DNA of 64,000 bases from Gordonia humi (GCF_014197435.1 NZ_JACIFP010000001.1:1612001-1676000); one strand, 5' to 3'; shown: positions 53,506-63,904, counted from the stretch's first letter. Numbers and translations: made by a program. Notes: generated by a model from the letters alone, not told the origin.

Positions 53506-54054
53506 ATGAGCATCACCCCCGCAGAGCTGACCGCAGGCACCTGGACCATCGACCCGGTCCACTCCCAGGTCGGTTTCACCGTCCGCCACCTAATGGTCTC
53601 GAAGGTGCGCGGCACCTTCGGCGGCTTCGCCGGCACGATCGAGATCGCCGAGGACGGCGCACCCTCGGTGAACGCCGAGATCGACGTCACGTCGATCGAC
53701 ACCGGTAACGACCAGCGTGACCAGCACATCCGCTCGGCAGACTTCTTCGATGCCGACAACCACCCGACCGCGACGTTCGCGTCGACCTCTGTCGAGGCCG
53801 ACGGCGACGACTACCTCGTCCACGGCGATCTCACCCTTCGCGGCGTCACTAAGCCGGTCACCCTGACCATGGAGTTCAACGGTGTGAATCCGGGTATGGG
53901 ACACGGGCCGGTCGCCGGGTTCGACGCCAAGACCGTCATCAACCGCAAGGACTTCGACATCGACATCGAGATGCCGCTCGAGACCGGCGGCACCGTCGTC
54001 GGCGACAAGATCACGATCACCCTCGAGATCGAGGCCGGCAAGCCCGCCGCCTGA
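53506..54054 (+). CDS. YceI-family lipid-binding protein
   Basis: A 182-residue YceI protein, an extended lipocalin-like barrel that binds polyisoprenoids or other lipids. It shows WTIDPVHSQVGFTVRHLMVSKVRG, DQHIRSADFFDADNHPTATF and the LTLRGVTKPVTLTMEF strand. There is no signal peptide, so this copy is cytosolic, as in many actinobacteria. The ATG at 53506 has GGAGA. A longer upstream frame is only a shadow of the Nudix gene. Confidence 0.92.
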   Translation: MSITPAELTAGTWTIDPVHSQVGFTVRHLMVSKVRGTFGGFAGTIEIAEDGAPSVNAEIDVTSIDTGNDQRDQHIRSADFFDADNHPTATFASTSVEADGDDYLVHGDLTLRGVTKPVTLTMEFNGVNPGMGHGPVAGFDAKTVINRKDFDIDIEMPLETGGTVVGDKITITLEIEAGKPAA

Positions 54055-54138
54055 TCGTCCAGGCACGGACGTTCCGTCCGATCACCTCCCGGTTCCCGGT
54101 ACTCTCAGTGAGATTCATCGGACCGGGAGGTGACCTGC

Positions 54139-55866
54139 ATGATCAGACGGCAACGTGCCGCTGCTCATCGCATCGCCGACTGGATCGACGAGAACGCCAC
54201 GGCCTCCGCCGTCATGGGACTGAGCGCCGAAGGGCGCCGCGGCGACGCCGAGATCCTCGAGCTCGACGCCGCGACTCGCCGCATGTTCGCTCGCCGCGGC
54301 GTCGTCATCGGCGGGCTGATCGTCGCAGGCGCCAAGATACTCATCGGCATCGAGACCTTCGTCGCCGTTCTGCTGGCCTTCAACGGCGGGCGGTTGGATC
54401 TGAGCACCGACGCCGACTATCCGCCGCTCATGGGCGAGGTCCTCGTCGCACTGGTCCTCGGCACCCTGGTCAGTGTCATCGCGTCGTTCATCCTGCTCAT
54501 TCCGCAGTTCCGCTGGTTCATCAGCGTCGAGTCCGCCGAACCGGCCGACGAGGCGCGTCGCGACCAGGTCCGGGCGATCCCGCGGCGTCTCGTACTGGCC
54601 GATCTGCTCGGCTGGGTGGTCGCGTCGGGCGTGTACGCGATCCTGGCCGACATCGCCGTCGTCTTCCTTCTCGCGGTGGCCGGCGCGTTCGGCCTGGCCG
54701 CGGTGACCTCGGGCTGCCTCACCTATCTGTTCGCCGAGAGTGCGGCTCGGCCCCTGTCCACTCTCGCGCTGCGCGGCAGCTCGATCGACGGCGTGATGCA
54801 CGGCGTCCGCGAACGCATGGTCGTGGTGTGGGTCGTCTCGTCGGCGGTGCCGATGGTCGGTCTGATCCTGATGAACGTCGGTCGCGGGCTCGGCTGGGTT
54901 CCGCCGGTCGCTGACCGCGTCGACTGGGCGACCGTGCTGCTCGCCGTCGTCGCGCTCACATCCGGCGCCCGGGTGGTCGGCTTGGTGAACCGCGCCATCG
55001 CCGATCCGCTCAACGATATGCGCGAGGTGGTCGAGGCCGCCCGCAGCGGCGACCTGACCCGTCGCGTGGCCGTGTACGACGCGTCCGAGCTGGGTGTTCT
55101 GCAGGCCGGTCTCAACTCGATGCTCGACGGGCTGTCCGAGCGAGAACGCATGCGCGACATCTTCTCCCGCCACGTGGGGCACGGGGTGGCCCAGCTCGCG
55201 CTGGAGCACGACGGCGAGCTCGTCGGCGCCAACACCGACGTCGCGGTGATCTTCGTCGACATCACCGGCTCGACGGCGTTCGCCGCCGACCGTGATCCGC
55301 GGGAGACGGCCGCCGTCCTCAACGCGTTCTTCTCGATCGTCGCCGATGCCGTGCACCGCAGCGGCGGCTTCATCAACAAGTTCGAGGGCGACGCCGCGCT
55401 GGCGGTCTTCGGCGCGCCCGCTCCGCTCGACGACCCGGCGCGTGCCGCGTTGACGGCCGCCCGCGAACTCGGCGTGGAATTGAGTGAGAAACTGCCGCTC
55501 GAATGGGGGATGGGCGTCTCGTTCGGTCGGGTGTTCGCCGGGAACATCGGCGCGCGCACCCGCTACGAGTACACGGTGATCGGCGATCCGGTGAACGAGT
55601 CGGCACGGTTGTCCGACCTCGCCAAGCTCGGCTTCTCGCCGGTGTACGCCAGCCGCGGCGCGGTCGAGGCCGCGCACGAGGACGAGGCGGCGAGCTGGAA
55701 ACGCGTGGACCGGCAGGTGCTGCGCGGCCGGACACACGTCACAGAGATCCACGCGCCCGTCGACCTGTTGAGTCGTCCGGAGCCGCCGTCGCTCGGCAGT
55801 GTGCTGGCCGACCTCGTGAAATTCGCGATGCCGCACGACCACATCCATGGCAAGGAGAAGAAGTGA
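54139..55866 (+). CDS. Membrane class III adenylate cyclase with HAMP domain
   Basis: A 575-residue membrane enzyme that makes cAMP from ATP. Six helices fill about residues 45-290. A HAMP linker (DPLNDMREVVEAARSGDLTRRV) and the cyclase domain (about 370-540) follow. Metal aspartates lie in VIFVDITGS and FEGDAALAVFG, the adenine-selecting Lys in INKFEGD and Asp in VIGDPVN, and the transition-state Asn and Arg in VNESARL. All catalytic residues are present. ATG 54139 follows GGGAGG; GTG 54130 is less likely. Its stop overlaps the SDR gene by four bases. Confidence 0.94.
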   Translation: MIRRQRAAAHRIADWIDENATASAVMGLSAEGRRGDAEILELDAATRRMFARRGVVIGGLIVAGAKILIGIETFVAVLLAFNGGRLDLSTDADYPPLMGEVLVALVLGTLVSVIASFILLIPQFRWFISVESAEPADEARRDQVRAIPRRLVLADLLGWVVASGVYAILADIAVVFLLAVAGAFGLAAVTSGCLTYLFAESAARPLSTLALRGSSIDGVMHGVRERMVVVWVVSSAVPMVGLILMNVGRGLGWVPPVADRVDWATVLLAVVALTSGARVVGLVNRAIADPLNDMREVVEAARSGDLTRRVAVYDASELGVLQAGLNSMLDGLSERERMRDIFSRHVGHGVAQLALEHDGELVGANTDVAVIFVDITGSTAFAADRDPRETAAVLNAFFSIVADAVHRSGGFINKFEGDAALAVFGAPAPLDDPARAALTAARELGVELSEKLPLEWGMGVSFGRVFAGNIGARTRYEYTVIGDPVNESARLSDLAKLGFSPVYASRGAVEAAHEDEAASWKRVDRQVLRGRTHVTEIHAPVDLLSRPEPPSLGSVLADLVKFAMPHDHIHGKEKK

Positions 55867-56741
55867 GCAAGTGGACGCGGGCCGACATCCCCGCGCAGGA
55901 GGGACGTCGGTTCATCGTCACCGGCGCCAACAGCGGACTCGGCGAGGCCACTGCGGTCGCATTGGCCGCCGCGGGCGCCCGCGTCACCCTGGCCTGCCGG
56001 AATCAGTCGACGGCCCGCATCGTCGCCGAGCGCATCGGACCGGCGGCCACCGTCGCATCCCTCGATCTCGCCGACCTCGCCTCGGTCCGAGCCTTCGCCG
56101 ACACCGTCGACGAGGCGGACGTCCTGGTCAACAACGCCGGACTGATGGCGACGCCGCTGCGCCGGACCGTCGACGGTTTCGAGATGCAGATGGGCACCAA
56201 CCACCTCGGGCACTTCGCCCTGACGGCGCTGCTGCTACCGAAGATCACCGAACGCGTGGTGACCGTGTCGTCGTTGATGCAGTACGGCTCGCGTAAGCGT
56301 TTCGACGATCTGAACTGGGAGGATCGGACCTACAACCGATGGGTGGCGTACGGCGACTCCAAGCTGGCCGACATGACCTTCGCGCTCGAGCTGGCGCGAC
56401 GGTTCGAGGTGAGCGGCTCGTCGACGATGTCGGTGGCCGCGCATCCCGGATATGCGGCCACCGGTCTGACCGGTAAGTCGCAGACGCCCGTCGACCTCAT
56501 CATGAATCTCGGGAGCGCACTGCATCTGGGGCAGCCGGCGTCGCAGGGCGCGTTGCCGACGCTGTACGCGGCGACCTCCGCCGATGCGGTCAACGGCGGA
56601 TACTACGGACCCGATCGGCTGGGCGGTCTCCGTGGGCATCCGACGACGGCACGCCCGCGTCGCGCCGCGACGGATCAGGCGCTGCGGGATCTGCTGTGGG
56701 CCGAGTCGGAGCGGCTGACCGGGATCGCGTTCGAGGTGTAG
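55863..56741 (+). CDS. Short-chain dehydrogenase/reductase
   Basis: A 292-residue SDR of the retinol-dehydrogenase/protochlorophyllide-reductase-like group. The cofactor motif is TGANSGLGEA, the NNAG motif is VLVNNAGLM, the catalytic Ser is in VSSLMQ, and Tyr-Lys are in YGDSKLAD. ACRN after strand 2 suggests NADPH use. The GTG at 55863 overlaps the cyclase stop in GTGA, so the two are coupled although their functions have no known link. The substrate is unknown. Confidence 0.9.
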   Translation: MSKWTRADIPAQEGRRFIVTGANSGLGEATAVALAAAGARVTLACRNQSTARIVAERIGPAATVASLDLADLASVRAFADTVDEADVLVNNAGLMATPLRRTVDGFEMQMGTNHLGHFALTALLLPKITERVVTVSSLMQYGSRKRFDDLNWEDRTYNRWVAYGDSKLADMTFALELARRFEVSGSSTMSVAAHPGYAATGLTGKSQTPVDLIMNLGSALHLGQPASQGALPTLYAATSADAVNGGYYGPDRLGGLRGHPTTARPRRAATDQALRDLLWAESERLTGIAFEV

Positions 56742-56818
56742 GGGGTCGCTCGGCGACCGGCGGGACGAGGCATCGCTCGACTGACGGCCGGAAATCGAAC
56801 AGGTGTACGATCGACGTC

Positions 56819-57445
56819 ATGGCCGCAGGACTCCAAGCGTCGCTCTTCGACACCGACACCGGGCCGGTGCTGACGTCGATGCAGGCGGGTGTGCGGCGCA
56901 TCGAACTGTCCGACGGCGCCTGGGTCGACCTGCGTCCGGGCTGGCTGCAGGGGTCGGTCGAGGTGTTCGACGCCCTGCACGGGAGCGTCCCGTGGCGGGC
57001 CGAGGAGCGTCGGATGTACGACTCCACCGTCGCCGTGCCGCGACTGCTCGCCATGTATCCGCGTGAGGAGCGCTGGCCGCACCCGATCCTCGAGGCGGCA
57101 CGCGACGAGCTGACCGCGCACTATCGAGCGACGCTGCCCGCCGGCTTCGCGACCGCCGGACTGTGCCTGTACCGCGACGGAGCCGACAGCGTCGCCTGGC
57201 ACGGCGACCGGGTCGGACGCGGACGCACGCACGACACGCTCGTGGCGATCCTGTCGCTCGGCGCGCCGCGTCCGCTGCTCCTGCGACCGCGCGGCGGCGG
57301 AGCCTCGCGCCGAGCGGTCCTCGGCTCCGGCGATCTCCTCGTGATGGGCGGCAGCTGTCAGAGGACGTGGGAGCACGCGATTCCCAAGATCTCCGGCGTC
57401 GGCCCACGGATCAGTGTCCAGTTCCGTCCGCAGGGGGTGTTCTAG
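56819..57445 (+). CDS. alkB: AlkB-type DNA/RNA demethylase
   Basis: A 208-residue 2-oxoglutarate/Fe(II) dioxygenase that removes alkyl lesions from bases. Iron ligands are the His and Asp of WHGDRVG and the His of WEHAIPK. The cosubstrate arginine is in RISVQFRPQ. The ATG at 56819 gives the common actinobacterial start MAAGLQASLFD. The end overlaps the convergent aminotransferase gene by four bases. It lies 77 bp after the SDR gene and may have its own promoter. Confidence 0.92.
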   Translation: MAAGLQASLFDTDTGPVLTSMQAGVRRIELSDGAWVDLRPGWLQGSVEVFDALHGSVPWRAEERRMYDSTVAVPRLLAMYPREERWPHPILEAARDELTAHYRATLPAGFATAGLCLYRDGADSVAWHGDRVGRGRTHDTLVAILSLGAPRPLLLRPRGGGASRRAVLGSGDLLVMGGSCQRTWEHAIPKISGVGPRISVQFRPQGVF

Positions 57446-58614
57446 GAGCGCCGGTCGATCGAGAGCCGTGTCAAGCGCCGAGCGGCCTCGTCGATGACGT
57501 CGTCGTCCTTGGCGAAGGCGAAACGGATCAGGTGGCGCCAGGGGTCGGCGTCGTCGACGAAGGCGCTGACCGGGACCGCGGCGACACCGATCCGCCCGGG
57601 CAGATCGCGGCAGAAGGCATCACCGTCGGTCACGCCGAGCGGACGCGGATCGGCACACACGAAATACGTGCCCTCGCTGCGGTGGACCTCGAATCCCGCA
57701 TCGGCGAGGGATTCGGACAGTCGGGTCCGCTTGCGGCCGAGCGCCTCTGCGTCGTCGCGCACCCAGTCCATCTCGGTGCGCAGAGCGTGCGCGACGGCGG
57801 GCTGGAACGGCCCGCTGCCGACGAATGTCAGGAACTGTTTCGCCGCCCGTGCGCCCCGCACCAGGTCGGCGGGACCGCTGAGCCAACCGACCTTCCATCC
57901 GGTGACGTGAAAGGTCTTGGCGGCGCCCGAGATCCGGACGGTCCGCTCGGCCATGCCGGGAAACGATGCGAGCGGCCGGTGCACTGCGCCGTCGAAGACG
58001 AGGTGCTCGTACACCTCGTCGGCGATCGCGATGACGTCGTGTTCGACGCAGAGGCGGGCGATCTCGGCGAGGTCGGCGTCGGTCAGGACGGTACCCGTCG
58101 GATTGTGCGGAGTGTTCACGATGACGGCGGCCGTGTTCGGGCCGAAGGCCGCGGCCAGTGCATCGCGGTCGAGCGCGAACCCGTCGCCGTCGGGCACCAG
58201 CGACACGGTTCGTCGCACGGCGCCCGCGAGTGCGACGGACGCCGCATACGCGTCGTAGAAGGGCTCGATCAGCACCACTTCCCGCCCGGGCTCCACCAGG
58301 CCGAGGACGGCGCCGGCGATCGCCTCGGTGGCGCCGACCGTCACCAGCACCTGGGTGTCCGGATCGTAGACGAGGCCGTAGTCGTCGAGCTGTTGCGCGG
58401 CGATCGCCTCGCGCAGCTCGGGGATGCCGGGGCCGGGCGGGTACTGGTTCGCTCCGCGAGCGATCGCGTCCTGTGCGGCGCGGAGCATGGACTCGGGACC
58501 GTCGGCGTCCGGGAATCCCTGACCGAGGTTCACCGCGTCGTGCTCGACGGCGAGTGCCGACATCTCCGCGAAGATCGTCGACGTGAACGGGCGCATCCGC
58601 TTGACCAAAGCCAT
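57442..58614 (-). CDS. dapC: PLP aminotransferase, probable N-succinyldiaminopimelate aminotransferase
   Basis: A 390-residue class I aminotransferase. The PLP lysine is in SGAAKTFHVTGWKVGW. NTPHNPTG binds substrate and cofactor, and the C-terminal RFAFAKDD arginine binds the carboxylate. The corresponding gene in M. tuberculosis, Rv0858c, is DapC of lysine and peptidoglycan synthesis, which supports the name. Other KAT/methionine-type aminotransferases look alike. ATG 58614 is preferred to GTG 58623. The XPB helicase gene lies upstream in the same direction. Confidence 0.83.
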   Translation of the reverse strand: MALVKRMRPFTSTIFAEMSALAVEHDAVNLGQGFPDADGPESMLRAAQDAIARGANQYPPGPGIPELREAIAAQQLDDYGLVYDPDTQVLVTVGATEAIAGAVLGLVEPGREVVLIEPFYDAYAASVALAGAVRRTVSLVPDGDGFALDRDALAAAFGPNTAAVIVNTPHNPTGTVLTDADLAEIARLCVEHDVIAIADEVYEHLVFDGAVHRPLASFPGMAERTVRISGAAKTFHVTGWKVGWLSGPADLVRGARAAKQFLTFVGSGPFQPAVAHALRTEMDWVRDDAEALGRKRTRLSESLADAGFEVHRSEGTYFVCADPRPLGVTDGDAFCRDLPGRIGVAAVPVSAFVDDADPWRHLIRFAFAKDDDVIDEAARRLTRLSIDRRS

Positions 58615-58674
58615 GCGTCCCACGCTGCCACACTCCGACGACGGGGGTGGTATCGCCCGAGGTCTGGTGCGGCG

Positions 58675-60312
58675 CTACAGCAGATCGGCCGCGTCGACGA
58701 TCCGGTACGCGTATCCCTGCTCGGCGAGGAACCGCTGTCGGTGGGCGGCGTAGTCGGCGTCGAGGGAGTCGCGCGAGACCACCGAGTAGAAGTGGGCCTG
58801 ACCGCCGTCGGCCTTGGGGCGGAGCAGTCGGCCGAGACGCTGGGCCTCCTCCTGCCGCGATCCGAACGTGCCGGACACCTGGACGGCCACCGATGCCTCC
58901 GGCAGGTCGATGGAGAAGTTCGCGACCTTCGACACGACGAGGGTCGAGAGCTCACCGCGGCGGAACGCGTCGAACAGCTTCTCGCGCTCGGCGTTGCGGG
59001 TGGCTCCCTGGATCACCGGGCAGTCGAGTTCGCGGCCGAGTTCCTCGAGCTGATCGATGTACGCGCCGATGACCAGAGTCTGCGAACCCCGATGCCTGGA
59101 CAGGATGTTCTTCACGACGTTGATCTTCGAGTGGGCGGTGGAGCAGAGCTTGTACTTCTCCTCCTGCTCGGCGACGGCGTACTGCAGCCGCTCCTCGTCG
59201 GTCATGGTGACCCGGACCTCGACGCAGTCGGCGGGGGCGATCCAGCCCTGCGCCTCGATGTCCTTCCACGGGGCGTCGTACCGCTTGGGGCCGATGAGGC
59301 TGAACACGTCGCCCTCGCGCCCGTCCTCGCGCACCAGCGTCGCGGTGAGGCCGAGGCGACGGCGCGACTGCAGATCGGCGGTCATCCGGAACACCGGTGC
59401 GGGCAGCAGATGCACCTCGTCGTAGACGATCAGGCCCCAGTCGCGCGAATCGAACAGGTCGAGATTCTTGTACTCGCCCTTCGATTTACGCGTGATGACC
59501 TGGTATGTGGCGATGGTGACCGGGCGGATCTCCTTGCGCTCGCCCGAGTACTCGCCGATCTCGTCCTCGGTCAGCGACGTGCGCGCGATCAGCTCCCGCT
59601 TCCACTGCCGACCGGCGACCGTGTTGGTCACCAGGATCAGTGTGGTCGCGGCGGCCTTGGCCATCGCCGCCGCGCCGACCATCGTCTTACCCGCGCCGCA
59701 GGGCAGGACCACGACGCCGGAGCCGCCCGCCCAGAACGAGTCGGCGGCCAACTCCTGGTAGTCGCGCAGCGACCAGTCGTCCTCCACCAGGTCGATCGGA
59801 TGCGCCTCGCCGTCGACGTAGCCCGCGAGGTCCTCGGCCGGCCAGCCGACCTTGAGCAGCACCTGCTTGAGACGGCCCCGTTCGGACGGGTGGACGATCA
59901 CCGTGTCGTCGTCGATGCGGGCGCCGAGCATCGGCGCGACCTTCTTGTTGCGCAGGATCTCCTCGAGCACGGCTCTGTCGAAGGAGACCAGCGTGAGACC
60001 GTGCGCGGGATTCTTGACCAGCTGCAGACGGCCGAACCTGCCCATCGTGTCGACGATGTCGACCAGCAACGGCTGGGGTACGGGGAAGCGGGAGAAGTTG
60101 ACCAGGGCGTCGACGACCTGCTCGGCGTCGTGTCCGGCGGCCCGTGCGTTCCACAACGCCAACGGCGTGACCCGATAGGTGTGGATGTGCTCGGGGGCGC
60201 GCTCGAGTTCGGCGAACGGGGCGATCGCCGCCCGCGCTTCGGCGGCGTCGGGGTGATCGACCTCCAAGAGCAGGGTCTTGTCCGATTGCACGATGAGCGG
60301 TCCGTCAGTCAC
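58675..60312 (-). CDS. ercc3: XPB/ERCC3-type DNA helicase
   Basis: A 545-residue superfamily 2 helicase related to eukaryotic XPB. An N-terminal domain (IVQSDKTLLLEVDHPDAAEA) precedes motif I LPCGAGKTMVG, motif II VYDEVHLLPAP, motif III GLTATLVREDG and motif VI QEEAQRLGRLLRP. It unwinds DNA 3' to 5' and is linked to repair. GTG 60312 gives the length known for M. tuberculosis Ercc3 (Rv0861c). The helicase-associated gene lies one gene upstream, with a Sap protein between them. Confidence 0.95.
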   Translation of the reverse strand: MTDGPLIVQSDKTLLLEVDHPDAAEARAAIAPFAELERAPEHIHTYRVTPLALWNARAAGHDAEQVVDALVNFSRFPVPQPLLVDIVDTMGRFGRLQLVKNPAHGLTLVSFDRAVLEEILRNKKVAPMLGARIDDDTVIVHPSERGRLKQVLLKVGWPAEDLAGYVDGEAHPIDLVEDDWSLRDYQELAADSFWAGGSGVVVLPCGAGKTMVGAAAMAKAAATTLILVTNTVAGRQWKRELIARTSLTEDEIGEYSGERKEIRPVTIATYQVITRKSKGEYKNLDLFDSRDWGLIVYDEVHLLPAPVFRMTADLQSRRRLGLTATLVREDGREGDVFSLIGPKRYDAPWKDIEAQGWIAPADCVEVRVTMTDEERLQYAVAEQEEKYKLCSTAHSKINVVKNILSRHRGSQTLVIGAYIDQLEELGRELDCPVIQGATRNAEREKLFDAFRRGELSTLVVSKVANFSIDLPEASVAVQVSGTFGSRQEEAQRLGRLLRPKADGGQAHFYSVVSRDSLDADYAAHRQRFLAEQGYAYRIVDAADLL

Positions 60313-60371
60313 CCGTCCATTGTCCAGACAACGCGGGTGGGCGGCCACCGTAGGGTCGTTTCGGCGACCCG

Positions 60372-60425
60372 CCCGGTCGGATCAGTCGGCCCGGTCGGAT
60401 CAGTCGGCCCCGTCGGATCAGTCGG
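60372..60425 (+). repeat. Three tandem 18-bp repeats
   Basis: CCCGGTCGGATCAGTCGG is repeated three times (one mismatch in the third). The third copy covers the stop codon of the Sap gene, so copy number could alter its end. Confidence 0.75.
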
Positions 60426-61116
60426 CGAGGTCGAGACCCTCGCCGAGGAAGATGAAGCCGACGACGACGAGCACGACCAGGGTGATGGCGGTCATGTGCT
60501 TCTCGATCCAGGCCCGCGCGTCGTACAGCGGGCGCTCGACTCGGTCACCGCCGACGATGCTCGCGACCAGCGGAATGACGACCGTCGTGGACGAGAGGGC
60601 CGCGAACAGCACCACCGTGACGACCAGGTGTGTGCTCGACAGTCCGGCGGAGCCGAGTCGGGTGCCCGCGCTGATCGCCAACGGGAGGTTCTTGATGATC
60701 ACCACGCCTTCGCCGAAACCGATTGCGAGACAGGTCCAGACGCCGAAGTCGTCCAGTCGGGACAAGACGCCGCGCTTCGGCTCCGCCCCGTCGGTGCGGT
60801 CGTCCGCGGGGCGGTCGGAGGCGGGACGCTTGGTCCAGGTGACCACGGCCAACACCAGGAACAGCGCGCCGAAGGCGAGGTGGAGGATGTCGATGCCTTC
60901 GTCGGTTCCGACCGGATCGCTCTCGTCCACGTCGTCGGTGATCCATGCGGGGATCACCGTGATCACGAACATCGCGGCGAACCAGCCGACGGCGAACATC
61001 GTGGCGCGGAGTCGGCCGCGCGGGGCGAGCAGAAGAATCAGCGCGGTCGTGATCGCGATCGGGCTGAGCGCCAAGCCCATCGCGACGGCGAACGTGTCAC
61101 CCAGCGCACCCCACAT
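60418..61116 (-). CDS. GAP/Sap-family membrane protein
   Basis: A 232-residue protein with about six helices of the GAP (Sap, sulfolipid-1-addressing) family. It has the opening GLALSPIAITTALILLLAPRGR and a second half starting WTCLAIGFGEGVVIIKNLPLAISAG. In mycobacteria relatives help export glycolipids. A charged loop (DRPADDRTDGAEPKRG) separates the halves. It is placed between two helicase-related genes without a clear link. Confidence 0.8.
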   Translation of the reverse strand: MWGALGDTFAVAMGLALSPIAITTALILLLAPRGRLRATMFAVGWFAAMFVITVIPAWITDDVDESDPVGTDEGIDILHLAFGALFLVLAVVTWTKRPASDRPADDRTDGAEPKRGVLSRLDDFGVWTCLAIGFGEGVVIIKNLPLAISAGTRLGSAGLSSTHLVVTVVLFAALSSTTVVIPLVASIVGGDRVERPLYDARAWIEKHMTAITLVVLVVVGFIFLGEGLDLAD

Positions 61117-61270
61117 GTCTCACGCCTTCCGTCTCACCCGGCGGCGCCCGGTCCGGGCGCGTTTCACCGACCAGTCAGATTAGGACGGCTCGTCGGCTTC
61201 GGCGCATGTGCGCCGCGCTGATCGGCCGCTTTCTGGCGTGGACATGCGTGTCGATGGCACGGAAAGCGCG

Positions 61271-63601
61271 TCAGAGGAGCTCGACTCGCGTGACGCGGTG
61301 CAGAGCGAACCGCAGATCGTCCTCGCCGCCCTCCTCATCGGCGACGAGTTGCCCGGCCGCCAGCGATCGGGCCTTGACGACGTGCCGACTGGCCCCGCCC
61401 TGCGCGTCCACGTAGCCGATCCGCAGGCGACGTCCGGTCTGCAGCGCGAGGTGGATCAACGCGGACGTGCTCTCACCGGACCCGCTCGACGACGAGGTCG
61501 CCGAGACCGGGCCGTCGGCGCGGTCGGCGGTCCGCATCCGGGTGACGACGGTGGCGGCCTGTCCGGGACCGATCCGGGCGCGGTGCGCGCGGCGGTGCGT
61601 GTTCTTCGACCGAGTCGGGACCCGCACGCCGCGGCTGCGGAGGTCGATGAGGCCGCCGGAGGAGTCCTCGCCGGCGGGTGCGAAGCCTGCCGCGCGCAAT
61701 CGTTCGATCACATCGCGCAGCGGTGCGCCCGACACCGCGACGGTCGGCGCCAGACCGCGCAGCGACAACTCGGCCGCGGCATCGCTGCGCAACACGGCGG
61801 TGAGCGTGGCGGCGTCGTCGCACCGGATGAACGACGACGCGATCCCCACCCGCAGCTGTCCGTGTTTGCGTGCGACGTCGTCGATCAGGTAGGTCAGCGA
61901 CTGCGGTACCGGTGTCTTGGAGTGCTCGGTGAACAGCGCCGCGATCTCGGCGGAGGTGAGACCGGTGTCGAGGGCGCGGCGGATGCCGTCCTCGGTGATC
62001 CGGTACACCGATGCCGCGCCGCCGGACTCGAGGTCGGCGACGACGGCGAGCCGCTGAGCCAGCGCGAGATCGAGGGGGCCGGGCACGGTGACGGTGAAGT
62101 CGGCCTGCACCAGGAAGTAGTCGATCGGCTCGGGCAGGGCCCGCGTCATCGCGGCGAGGAGGTCGGGATGGTCGTCGGCGTCGGGGTCGCGAGCCAGGAG
62201 AGCGCGTCCGACCGAGGTCAGCGAACCGTGTGCGACGAGTCCGAGTTCGGTGGCCTCCCGGACGGTCTCGCCGACGACCCGGGTGGTGAGGCGGCGCAGC
62301 TGTCGCGGGTGCCGCCAGCCGAGGAGGCCGGTGAGCGCGCCGACGGTCACCGGCACCGCGGGGGCCGCCTCGGTGAGCGGCGCGAGGATCGTCCGGCGCA
62401 CGACGGGGGCGTTCGCGTCGAACGACTCGGCCGCCAGCGCTCCGATGATCGATCCCTCGCGGTCGGTCTCGCCGACCTGCCAGGGGCGGCGCGGCAGGTC
62501 GAGCCACGCCAGCGTGAGATCGGCCCAACGCCGCGGCGCGTCGTAGTGGGTCCAGGCGTCCGACGACGAGGTCGGCGCGAACACCTCGTCGCCGCCGAGG
62601 AGATCCACCGAGTCGGGGATTCCGGCGTCGATGAGGCGGACCGCCGCGGTCAACTCCACCAGGAGTCCGACCCGTGGCACCGACAGACCGGTGGTCTTGG
62701 CCAGGCGCCGCAGCTCCCGCACCCCCATCCCTCCGGCGCGCAGGACGGCGGCGGGCGCCTCGCCGAGCGCATCGAGCAGATCACCGGTGTGCCGCAGGAG
62801 TTCGAGCGCCTCGCCCGCTCCGGCCGCATCGACGGCTGCCGCGTCGAACCGGGAGGGTTCGCCGTCGAGCGACGGCGCGCGCAGGTTCGCGGTGAGCAGC
62901 GGGGGTTCGGCACGTAGGATCTGGCCGACCTGCGGTGGGAGTTCGACGGTCTGCTCGTCCACCCGGGCCAGCAGATCGGCGGCGAGCAACCGCGGCACCG
63001 GGGCGGCGGGGTCGGCGTCGGGCGCCGCGTCGCGAGAACGGCCGAGGGCCGGACCCCGCGAGAGAGTGGTGATCAGTTCGCGGGGCCGTTCGTCGAGTGC
63101 TTCGATGCGCGCGGAGACGTCCTCGGGCTGGAGCAGTGCGATCGGTGCGACGAGGTGTGCCGCCCGCCAGGGGAGTGCGGCCGGAAGGTGGATGCCCGCG
63201 ACCCAGGCGGCGGCCTTCTTCTCGGTGGAGGCGGGCCAGATCAGTGCGCGATCGGACAGCAGAGCCAGTCGGGCGTCGACGTCGCCACGCAGCGCCCGGC
63301 GGCCGAGCCGCGCGACGATGTCGTCTCGGCTCACCGGGCCGAGCAGATCGTGATGCACCGAATCGGCGGCCGCGTCGAGGAACGCCTCGACGACCGCGAC
63401 GGCGAGCAGATCCAGGTGCTCGCCGGCCAGAGCGATCGACGCCGCCGACATCGAGCGCTGAGCGAGGACGCCGGTGCCGCGCGGCGGCGGCGACGCGAGA
63501 TCGGGGCGTCGAACCAGGAGTTCGACGAGTCGCTCGTCGCTGCGGCTCGCCAATTCGTCGGCACAACTGCGCAGCGGATGGTCCGGACTCATTCGATCCA
63601 T
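61271..63601 (-). CDS. Helicase-associated protein with WYL-like C-terminus
   Basis: A 776-residue protein matching Rv0862c in position. It is annotated in relatives as helicase-associated or XPB N-terminal-like. The middle holds winged-helix-like repeats ([35 protein letters not shown]). The region [16 protein letters not shown] followed by [22 protein letters not shown] resembles the XPB N-terminal domain. The end ([23 protein letters not shown]) is WYL-like. ATG 63601 leaves room for a divergent promoter; ATG 63655 would end 7 bp from the next gene. A repair partner of the XPB helicase is likely (inference). Confidence 0.82.
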   Translation of the reverse strand: MDRMSPDHPLRSCADELASRSDERLVELLVRRPDLASPPPRGTGVLAQRSMSAASIALAGEHLDLLAVAVVEAFLDAAADSVHHDLLGPVSRDDIVARLGRRALRGDVDARLALLSDRALIWPASTEKKAAAWVAGIHLPAALPWRAAHLVAPIALLQPEDVSARIEALDERPRELITTLSRGPALGRSRDAAPDADPAAPVPRLLAADLLARVDEQTVELPPQVGQILRAEPPLLTANLRAPSLDGEPSRFDAAAVDAAGAGEALELLRHTGDLLDALGEAPAAVLRAGGMGVRELRRLAKTTGLSVPRVGLLVELTAAVRLIDAGIPDSVDLLGGDEVFAPTSSSDAWTHYDAPRRWADLTLAWLDLPRRPWQVGETDREGSIIGALAAESFDANAPVVRRTILAPLTEAAPAVPVTVGALTGLLGWRHPRQLRRLTTRVVGETVREATELGLVAHGSLTSVGRALLARDPDADDHPDLLAAMTRALPEPIDYFLVQADFTVTVPGPLDLALAQRLAVVADLESGGAASVYRITEDGIRRALDTGLTSAEIAALFTEHSKTPVPQSLTYLIDDVARKHGQLRVGIASSFIRCDDAATLTAVLRSDAAAELSLRGLAPTVAVSGAPLRDVIERLRAAGFAPAGEDSSGGLIDLRSRGVRVPTRSKNTHRRAHRARIGPGQAATVVTRMRTADRADGPVSATSSSSGSGESTSALIHLALQTGRRLRIGYVDAQGGASRHVVKARSLAAGQLVADEEGGEDDLRFALHRVTRVELL

Positions 63602-63661
63602 GCTACCGACCGGTGTCGGAAGTGCCGGGTGCGTAGGTGTTCCGTCCGTGGTCATGGCAGA

Positions 63662-63850
63662 ATGAGCCACGTGGCTAAGAAGAATGGATACGTGGACAAC
63701 GGCTGGCCCGCAGAGACCGGTGACGACCACGCAGTGACCGAGTTCCTCGCGCACCTGTCGGGTGCCCTCTCGCCGTTCGGCGACACGCAGTTCCCGCTGC
63801 CGACAGACGAGCTTCCGTACGTGCACGCGAAGACCGCCGTCAACCGCTGA
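63662..63850 (+). CDS. Small conserved actinobacterial protein (Rv0863-like)
   Basis: A 62-residue protein beginning [20 protein letters not shown] and ending [14 protein letters not shown]. It lies divergent from the helicase-associated gene, as Rv0863 does in M. tuberculosis. A GTG three codons in is an alternative start. No domain or motif is recognised. A perfect terminator follows, which supports a short separate transcript. Confidence 0.7.
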   Translation: MSHVAKKNGYVDNGWPAETGDDHAVTEFLAHLSGALSPFGDTQFPLPTDELPYVHAKTAVNR

Positions 63851-63871
63851 TCCGCTTCTAGCGAATACCTA

Positions 63872-63904
63872 CGAAGACCCCCGCTCGCGGAGCGGGGGTC
63901 TTCG
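63872..63904 (+). terminator. Perfect terminator hairpin
   Basis: A 15-bp perfect stem (63872-63886 with 63890-63904) and a GCG loop lie 21 bp after the small gene. The remaining bases to 64000 show nothing I can support. Confidence 0.88.

Noticed and set aside
57163..61221. A 1352-codon plus-strand open frame
   Set aside because: It is the antisense shadow of dapC, the XPB helicase and the Sap gene, all of which have clear family motifs on the minus strand.
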